Shown here: positions 1-4,545 of the stretch, piece after piece
Numbering within the stretch: position 1 is the stretch's first letter
How the letters are laid out: the number at the start of each line of letters is the position of its first letter
Assembly (NCBI GenBank): GCA_003175915.1
Contig: PSRH01000215.1
Coordinates: forward strand, 1-7,137
From: Candidatus Melainabacteria bacterium
GTDB taxonomy: Bacteria > Cyanobacteriota > Vampirovibrionia > Obscuribacterales > Obscuribacteraceae
Direction: 5' to 3'
DNA length: 7,137 nt
Notes under the pieces: generated by a model
Told to the model about the DNA's origin: nothing
The model's database searches: none
The model's input: the letters and a program-made list of their open reading frames with translations, nothing else
Program-made: the position numbers and the translations under genes

Positions 1-1040
1 TTCGCGCGTTCGGGATATTTTTCATTGCCCCAAATCTCCCCACACCCGCTCACTTCACCAATGTATGTATCGCTTGTCTTTCCAAACCGATTAGCAATCT
101 TTGCAAGATAGTCATCTTGCAACTGTTCAACTTCGTTGAGCCGATGCTGTGAGCACAGAATTGTCGCCAATCGGGCCAAAGTAGGGAACGCATATCCTTT
201 TTTGCCAGGCAGATCTTCTTCGGCCATGCTCAGAGCGCGTCGCAATATTCTTTCAGATTCCGCCAGTCTACCGAGCGCCATAAGGATCCCCGCGACGTCT
301 ATATCTGCCACCTCGCCCGACCACTCACCATAGCATCTTCTATTGCAAGTAGCCGATTGCATAGAGAACCCCAAGGCCATTTCCAATAGATGTTTCCTCT
401 TTGCCGGATCAATTTTCTTGCACCGGGTCGCATATTTGTACAAGTTATTATCAATCTTGAAAAGGCATTCGCCCCGAGTTCTGTCACTGTGCCAAAGGGC
501 AAGACTCTTAAGCATTTGCGATTTCCACTCGTTTGCCTTCGCCTCATTTCCCTGTACGTAGTAGATAGTATAGAGCGAAGCATAGAGCTCGGCATTGAAG
601 GGATCGTTGGACTGAAGATCCTCCCATTTCTTTCGAAGAGCAACTGCTCTCAAGAGAAGTGCTTCGGCCTCCTTGTACCGTCCTTGCCATTCATATATAT
701 TGGCTAGTTCGTAGCAATCAGAAACTATGTCTGGAAAATCGACGCTGATTTTCTCCAGCACCGCGATGTCTCGTTTGAAAAGCTCCTCGGCACGATCCAG
801 ATTTTTATACCTCCAGGCGCATAGTACGCCAGCATTATGCAAGGCAATGTGCAATCGAGGATTATTCTCTCCAGATTTCTCGGCGATTTTTATTGCCGCA
901 AGATACTTATTGAGGTTATCTTTATGTTCACCCTCCATCATCAACCTTGACCATGAAGCCTGAGTTTCCTCAGCTCCTGCCCAACCGAAAGGCAAGATTA
1001 CTAATAGAATTGCAGGGATCTTCAGCCAGCCCAGTTGCAT
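1..1040 (-). CDS. Exported TPR-like helical-repeat protein, 3' end cut by window edge
   Basis: An open frame runs from ATG at 1040 leftward to the window edge without a stop, giving 346 residues. Residues 1-23 form a signal peptide: K7, a hydrophobic stretch IPAILLVILPFGW, then cleavage near AGA|EE. The mature part is alpha-helical with TPR-like helix pairs at about 67-97 (LHNAGVL ... RAEELFKRD), 109-138 (CYELANIYEWQGRYKEAEAL), 150-183, 250-275 (MALGRLAESERILRRAL) and 283-320. Such repeats normally mediate protein contacts, here probably in the periplasm; no catalytic domain is visible. The start is supported by the signal peptide; only a weak AGAG precedes it. It lies 73 bp after the preceding leftward gene and may be co-transcribed with it. 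Repeat borders are judged by eye, and the partner and true length are unknown. Confidence 0.8.
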   Translation of the reverse strand, partial: MQLGWLKIPAILLVILPFGWAGAEETQASWSRLMMEGEHKDNLNKYLAAIKIAEKSGENNPRLHIALHNAGVLCAWRYKNLDRAEELFKRDIAVLEKISVDFPDIVSDCYELANIYEWQGRYKEAEALLLRAVALRKKWEDLQSNDPFNAELYASLYTIYYVQGNEAKANEWKSQMLKSLALWHSDRTRGECLFKIDNNLYKYATRCKKIDPAKRKHLLEMALGFSMQSATCNRRCYGEWSGEVADIDVAGILMALGRLAESERILRRALSMAEEDLPGKKGYAFPTLARLATILCSQHRLNEVEQLQDDYLAKIANRFGKTSDTYIGEVSGCGEIWGNEKYPERA

Positions 1041-1094
1041 TGAAAATTCTCTGATTGGTGTGGTTATCTCAAATCTCTTGGTTTACGCTCTATG

Positions 1095-1109
1095 CTTTTG
1101 ATTCAAAAG
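1095..1109. repeat. 15-bp perfect palindrome (7+1+7) between two leftward genes
   Basis: CTTTTGA and TCAAAAG flank a single T, giving a perfect inverted repeat in the 73-bp gap before the TPR-like gene. The one-base centre leaves no room for a good RNA loop and no T-run follows, so it does not look like a terminator. It could be a binding site for a dimeric regulator of the TPR-like gene, but an AT-rich palindrome of this size can also arise by chance. Confidence 0.3.
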
Positions 1110-1113
1110 GAAA

Positions 1114-1740
1114 CTAGCGCCAGGCAGCCTGCTTGAGTATCCTGGCAAGCTCTTCTTCCATTTGCTGAAGCGTAGCTGTCTTAGAATCTTCATTCCAGGC
1201 ATTCTTGAAGCCCTCTTCTGAAGCCGAAAAAGTCACCTGGGCAGAAATTTTATTTACCGGAGGGAGAAGAACGATGACATCATATCCGGTGACATTGGCG
1301 CAGCCCCTTTTTCCGTCAGGAAAGGCTCGCATCACTTTTATCGCCCCGGATTTCGTTCTCCATAAGGTTAGTCGATTGCCAAACCTCCGACACTCAACAT
1401 TTGGTGAACGTGCCCAGCTTTGCAGGTAGTTATTCTGTGATCCTGCAAACACCTGAAGATCCGCCGCAGACAGCTTCTCTTTGTCTTGTTTGGCAAAAGA
1501 CGGCCAGCCTACATCTGAGCTCAGTGGCTTAATTTCCAATCGACGAGAAGGGCTATCTTTACGATAAGCGTCCAAACTTTCGCCTTCAGATGTTTCATGC
1601 CTGAAAATTTCGAATTCCCCGGGCAAGTCGATCCGCATTAATGGACCCGTCTTTACCTCGAGGGTAGCAGCTTCTGTTGCTTGTACCAAAACTAGCGAAA
1701 CCAAGCAGCCGAGCACTTGTGTGACTAGTCTGGCAAACAT
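1114..1740 (-). CDS. Secreted protein of unknown function, 208 residues
   Basis: I do not recognise the family. The start ATG at 1740 is well supported by AAGGAA eight bases upstream and by a signal peptide at residues 1-24 (R4, hydrophobic core VLGCLVSLVLV, cleavage near TEA|AT). C12 sits inside the hydrophobic core and is too close to the start for a lipobox, so a soluble secreted protein is more likely than a lipoprotein. The mature part of about 184 residues has only two cysteines, C117 and C147, which could form a disulfide in the periplasm. It shows alternating strand-like segments and ends in a charged amphipathic helix (about 188-206). This outline loosely recalls PsbP/Mog1-like folds, but that is a guess without motif support. 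It lies between the SpoIID-like gene (85-bp gap) and the TPR-like gene (73-bp gap). Confidence 0.8.
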   Translation of the reverse strand: MFARLVTQVLGCLVSLVLVQATEAATLEVKTGPLMRIDLPGEFEIFRHETSEGESLDAYRKDSPSRRLEIKPLSSDVGWPSFAKQDKEKLSAADLQVFAGSQNNYLQSWARSPNVECRRFGNRLTLWRTKSGAIKVMRAFPDGKRGCANVTGYDVIVLLPPVNKISAQVTFSASEEGFKNAWNEDSKTATLQQMEEELARILKQAAWR

Positions 1741-1748
1741 GTACGCTA

Positions 1749-1754
1749 TTCCTT
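1749..1754 (-). promoter_or_regulatory. Ribosome binding site of the 208-residue secreted protein
   Basis: AAGGAA on the minus strand, eight bases before ATG at 1740. It is the clearest Shine-Dalgarno match on the leftward arm and fixes that start. Confidence 0.6.
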
Positions 1755-1773
1755 ATTCAGGTTGCTAAATTCA

Positions 1774-1779
1774 AGTATA
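1774..1779 (-). promoter_or_regulatory. Possible -10 promoter element
   Basis: TATACT on the minus strand lies in the 85-bp gap after the SpoIID-like gene and would place a transcript start about 25-30 bases before ATG at 1740. No good -35 hexamer is visible 16-18 bases upstream. If real, the last two leftward genes could be expressed apart from the transpeptidase and SpoIID genes. Confidence 0.25.
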
Positions 1780-1825
1780 ACGCAGGAGCAGGGGCATATC
1801 GTCCTGGGCTGTCGCTCTGAATCAT

Positions 1826-2956
1826 TCATAGCACCTCGCAATTAGAGTAATAGTAGTTCAGTATCGCTCTGAAGTCTTTCCCCTCCCTCGCCAACTGGCT
1901 TGCGCCCCACTGGCATAAGCCAACCCCGTGCCCAGCCCCTGTACTTTCAATAACGACCGCGCCATCCCTTCCGCTGGTAAGTTGGTAACGAGTGCCAGGG
2001 GCTTTATCCCAACCGAAGGATTGACCAAGGCGCATCCAAAAGTCATAGCCGCTCAATGCTTTCCCGTTTGCCAATTTAACGCTCAGGGCTCTTCCAGCTT
2101 CATCGCGCTTGAGAATCGTGGGGACTCCCTCGCCAAAGGCTGGCGCGAATACCGACAGCGGTATTTCATTTCTCGTCGGGTGCCAAAATGGCGAAGCGCT
2201 GCACTTTGAGCAGGCGACGTGTTTGAAATATGGAAGGGACCCGGATTTAAGGCCAAAATATTGGGCGGCTTCGCTAGTGCCGCCGGCACAGGTCGAATGA
2301 TAGTAAACAATAACAGGCAACCCCTGGTAATAGAGATGCTTGCCCCAAACGGATCGAACTGCCGAATTTACTTCGGGGCGCTCAGCCGCTGCCCCGAGAT
2401 AGGACTGTTGCTCAGTTGAATCGCCAAGGTCATTTCGACTGCCTGTGCGCAGCAAAAGTGTTTGGGACAGGACAGCTTGAGCCTTCAGTGCCTCCCCGGG
2501 CGTACCCGGGGGCATTTCGGAAGCAACCACATCCTTTATATAGTCATTAGGGGTAACGCTGTTGACTATCGTCAAGGCGCCTTGCCGCTCTGCTCCAATG
2601 AAAAGATCACCATGGTAGCGCCGCTGACTTGCTGGCGGAACAACAACAGCAAGCGTATGCCGCCCAATTTCCCTGAGGTGCAGTAACGACGTCCCCTGAA
2701 CTCGTTCCTTTTTGCTATTCCTTATATAGAGCTTGCCATCTTCGCTTTCCAAACGAAGGGGCCTGTTCATGAGAGTGGTACCCCCTGCCCCAACGATCTC
2801 GAAGGGCGGATTGATCTGAATCTCCCTGACGGGCCTATGGGCTTGAAATAATCGAACCGAGACTTTATCAGTGTTAGGGGCTGCGTAAGCAGGCCAAGTA
2901 GCCAGTGCGCAAACGATCAACCAGCCTAGAAACGGCCTATGACCAAGTTCTGCCAA
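1826..2956 (-). CDS. SpoIID/LytB-domain lytic transglycosylase-like protein
   Basis: SpoIID-type enzymes cleave glycan strands of peptidoglycan stripped of stem peptides. Numbering from the TTG at 2956 (376 residues): signal peptide 1-25 (FLGWLIVCALATWPAYA, cleavage AYA|AP); the family core starts at about 139 with YIKDVVASEMPPGTPGEALK, where E147 matches the proposed catalytic glutamate of SEMP, followed by a diverged AQAVLSQTLLLR. Then come DSTEQQSYLG, YHSTCAGGTSEA with HxxC (H220, C223), a CxxC (C249, C252) and, near the end, GHGVGLCQWGA. The frame stays open up to ATG at 3166, but that would overlap the upstream transpeptidase by 230 bp, across its KTG motif. TTG at 2956 (20-bp overlap) gives a normal signal peptide; ATG at 3007 (71-bp overlap) is the alternative. 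Neither has a clear ribosome site, so coupling to termination of the upstream gene is likely. The domain is not limited to spore formers and implies no sporulation here. Confidence 0.9.
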   Translation of the reverse strand: MAELGHRPFLGWLIVCALATWPAYAAPNTDKVSVRLFQAHRPVREIQINPPFEIVGAGGTTLMNRPLRLESEDGKLYIRNSKKERVQGTSLLHLREIGRHTLAVVVPPASQRRYHGDLFIGAERQGALTIVNSVTPNDYIKDVVASEMPPGTPGEALKAQAVLSQTLLLRTGSRNDLGDSTEQQSYLGAAAERPEVNSAVRSVWGKHLYYQGLPVIVYYHSTCAGGTSEAAQYFGLKSGSLPYFKHVACSKCSASPFWHPTRNEIPLSVFAPAFGEGVPTILKRDEAGRALSVKLANGKALSGYDFWMRLGQSFGWDKAPGTRYQLTSGRDGAVVIESTGAGHGVGLCQWGASQLAREGKDFRAILNYYYSNCEVL

Positions 2957-3878
2957 AGAGAAACCGGCGGGCGATCGGGATGGCCTTGTCGTAACTGGCG
3001 CCAACATTTGCTCTGATACAGAAAAGGTACTTTGGCGCCTCATAAGGAAAGTATCCGGCCAACCAGGATTGAAATTTTTCGCCATGCAAGGTAGTGCCTG
3101 TCTTAACCGCCACATGGAGCTTATTTTCTGGATCGAGATTCTTAGCGGTGCCACTTCGACCGGCAAGCTTCATCCCCTCCTGCAAGACATTCCAAGTGTG
3201 ATCGGCAAAACTTACCGTTGCCCTGTCCGTTCCTCGCTCAGGTTGGTCAACAGAACGCACTGGCGGCATTTTACCCCGGGTGGCGATCTGCCCGACCAAT
3301 TGAAGAATTTGTAAGGAGGAAAGCTCGAAACCAGGAGCAAGCCCGAGGACATAGTCCAAAGAGGCGAAAGACTGTCGACTGGCGGCTTGCTTGCCAGCTT
3401 GCGGCCGAGGAATGCCGAGAACCTTCAAATAGTGAAAGAACGTAGTTAAGTGCAAGTAGCCTGCCGCCTTGGCGAAAAAGACATTGCACGATTGTCCAAT
3501 AGCAGTGGTAAGAGAAACCCGTCCGTGCGGATGCAAGCAACTATATCGCCGTCCATTGACAACGATGGTTCCACGGCAGTCAATAGTTCTGAAGGCTGGC
3601 GGCAAATTTTCTTCCATCAGCGCTGCTGCCGCTACCAGCTTCATGAGCGACCCAGGTGGTCCCTTGCTCACCACAGTACCGGCAGGCGAATTGACTATAC
3701 CGTCGCCCAAGTTGAGCCAATAAACGGAATATTTGGCGCTTTCTCTTGAACTAGCCTGGGCAATCGCGGCAGGATAGAAAATTATTCCTAGCAGCAACTT
3801 CAGTAACTGGCGGCGCTCGCTAAAATTAGAGAGCGTTGCTCGGTCTACTGAAAACTCACCGTTTCTTTTCCTTCCCAT
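2937..3878 (-). CDS. Stand-alone penicillin-binding transpeptidase with Tat-like signal
   Basis: This 313-residue protein is essentially one penicillin-binding transpeptidase domain, which forms or trims peptide cross-links outside the membrane. All three active-site motifs are present and correctly spaced: S77-L-M-K80 (in PPGSLMK), S130-C-N132 (in GQSCNVFFAK) and K259-T-G-T262. The final motif is followed by SWLAGYFPYEAPKY, typical of the family. C101 and C114 occur in the segment before SCN, as in other PBPs. There is no glycosyltransferase domain and no class B N-terminal dimerisation region. The N-terminus carries SERRQLLK (R22, R23) before the hydrophobic LLLGIIFYPAAIA, resembling a twin-arginine signal, with cleavage near AIA|QA or AQA|SS. 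The start at 3878 has GAGG only at a 13-base distance. SxN rather than SxV argues against a class D beta-lactamase. D,D-transpeptidase or carboxypeptidase activity cannot be told apart here. Confidence 0.9.
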   Translation of the reverse strand: MGRKRNGEFSVDRATLSNFSERRQLLKLLLGIIFYPAAIAQASSRESAKYSVYWLNLGDGIVNSPAGTVVSKGPPGSLMKLVAAAALMEENLPPAFRTIDCRGTIVVNGRRYSCLHPHGRVSLTTAIGQSCNVFFAKAAGYLHLTTFFHYLKVLGIPRPQAGKQAASRQSFASLDYVLGLAPGFELSSLQILQLVGQIATRGKMPPVRSVDQPERGTDRATVSFADHTWNVLQEGMKLAGRSGTAKNLDPENKLHVAVKTGTTLHGEKFQSWLAGYFPYEAPKYLFCIRANVGASYDKAIPIARRFLFGRTWS

Positions 3879-3921
3879 AACACATTGTCTGCCTCAAAGT
3901 TTTAGCATTAGCATTAGACGG
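3879..3921. promoter_or_regulatory. 43-bp divergent intergenic region
   Basis: This gap separates the starts of the leftward transpeptidase gene and the rightward AMMECR1-like gene, so promoters for both arms should lie in or next to it. It holds a direct repeat of TAGCAT (3903-3914). On the minus strand TGCTAAAAC (3899-3907) resembles an extended -10. On the plus strand TTGTCT (3885-3890) followed 18 bases later by TAGCAT is a weak -35/-10 pair that would give an almost leaderless transcript. No match is strong; the role is inferred mainly from gene orientation. The small gap makes joint control of the two arms plausible. Confidence 0.4.
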
Positions 3922-4545
3922 ATGTCTTTCACACTGGTCACAAAAATGCCGCCTAGCAAGAATGCCACTTTCGTCTTGACTGCTTTAATTACGGCAACCC
4001 TTTGGATTCAACAGGCATCAGCAAATTCATATTCTCTCACCGAGCTGGTTCGCCAGACCATGCAAGCATATTTTGAAAAAGGAAATGGCTCACAGTTTAG
4101 CGTCAGCGCTTTGCTCAAAGGCAAGTCATTGAACGAGTATAACAAGAGGGGCGGTGTCTTCGTCACCCTGAGCACTGATGGCAAGCCGCGCGCTTGCTGG
4201 GGGTCAGTCTATCCGACTCATGCCAATTTAGCTGAATCGACGGTGTTTGCCACCATTGGTGCTCTCAACAAAGACTATAGATACAAGCCGATCAGAGCTT
4301 CTGAATGGAAATTCCTGAAACCGCAAGTAACCGTTATCAACCGCATTGAACCAATCGACAATCTCGCCGGCCAAAATCCGCTTAGGGATGGATTAATGCT
4401 TCGCTCCGGCGCCAAGACTGCTGTCCTCCTTCCCGGCGAGACCTCAGACGCCTACTATCAACTTGTCCGCTGCAAGCTGAAAGCAGGTTTGACCAAAGGT
4501 GAGTCCTACCAACTTTACCGACTTAAGGCAGAAATCTATGAATAA
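3922..4545 (+). CDS. Secreted AMMECR1-domain protein
   Basis: This 207-residue protein has a signal peptide (K8, K13, hydrophobic ATFVLTALITATLWI, cleavage ASA|NS after residue 34) followed by an AMMECR1 domain. Family signatures in order: GVFVTLS (78-84), the counterpart of the LRGCIG signature as PRACWGS (89-95) with C92 kept, DYRYKPI (118-124), the VTVINRIEPI strand (136-145), DGLMLRSG (156-163) and AVLLPGE (167-173). The molecular function of AMMECR1 domains is not settled; most family members lack a signal peptide and are taken to be cytosolic, and many sit beside or are fused to MEMO proteins, absent in this window. Start 3922 has no good ribosome site; ATG at 3946 is an alternative that keeps the signal peptide. 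The gene's last 8 bp overlap the macroglobulin start, so the two are probably co-translated and act in the same compartment. Confidence 0.85.
   Translation: MSFTLVTKMPPSKNATFVLTALITATLWIQQASANSYSLTELVRQTMQAYFEKGNGSQFSVSALLKGKSLNEYNKRGGVFVTLSTDGKPRACWGSVYPTHANLAESTVFATIGALNKDYRYKPIRASEWKFLKPQVTVINRIEPIDNLAGQNPLRDGLMLRSGAKTAVLLPGETSDAYYQLVRCKLKAGLTKGESYQLYRLKAEIYE
4525..4528 (+). promoter_or_regulatory. Ribosome binding site of the alpha-2-macroglobulin gene
   Basis: AAGG inside the end of the AMMECR1-like gene, nine bases before ATG at 4538. It supports this start over the in-frame ATG at 4571 and fits coupled translation. Confidence 0.5.

Noticed and set aside
299..643. Minus-strand open frame of 114 codons inside the TPR-like gene
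   Set aside because: It is a different frame on the same strand as the TPR-like gene, whose signal peptide and helical repeats are continuous through this region. The alternative product is low-complexity and Arg-rich.
1705..1740. Lipobox around C12 of the 208-residue protein
   Set aside because: VLGC occurs at residues 9-12, too close to the start, with the hydrophobic core continuing after the cysteine; an ordinary signal peptide with a TEA cleavage site fits better.
1818..1828. TGAATCATTCA palindrome at the stop of the SpoIID-like gene as a terminator
   Set aside because: The arms are only 5 bp around one base, it includes the stop codon and no T-run follows; likely chance.
2494..2511. 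GC-rich hairpin (7-bp stem CCCCGGG, 4-base loop) as an internal terminator
   Set aside because: It lies inside the conserved EMPPGTPGEAL coding segment of the SpoIID-like gene and has no T-run. Proline and glycine codons explain it.
2957..3166. N-terminal extension of the SpoIID-like protein up to ATG at 3166
   Set aside because: It reads out of frame through the KTG motif and the C-terminus of the transpeptidase and shows no protein-like pattern; the signal peptide begins only downstream of it.
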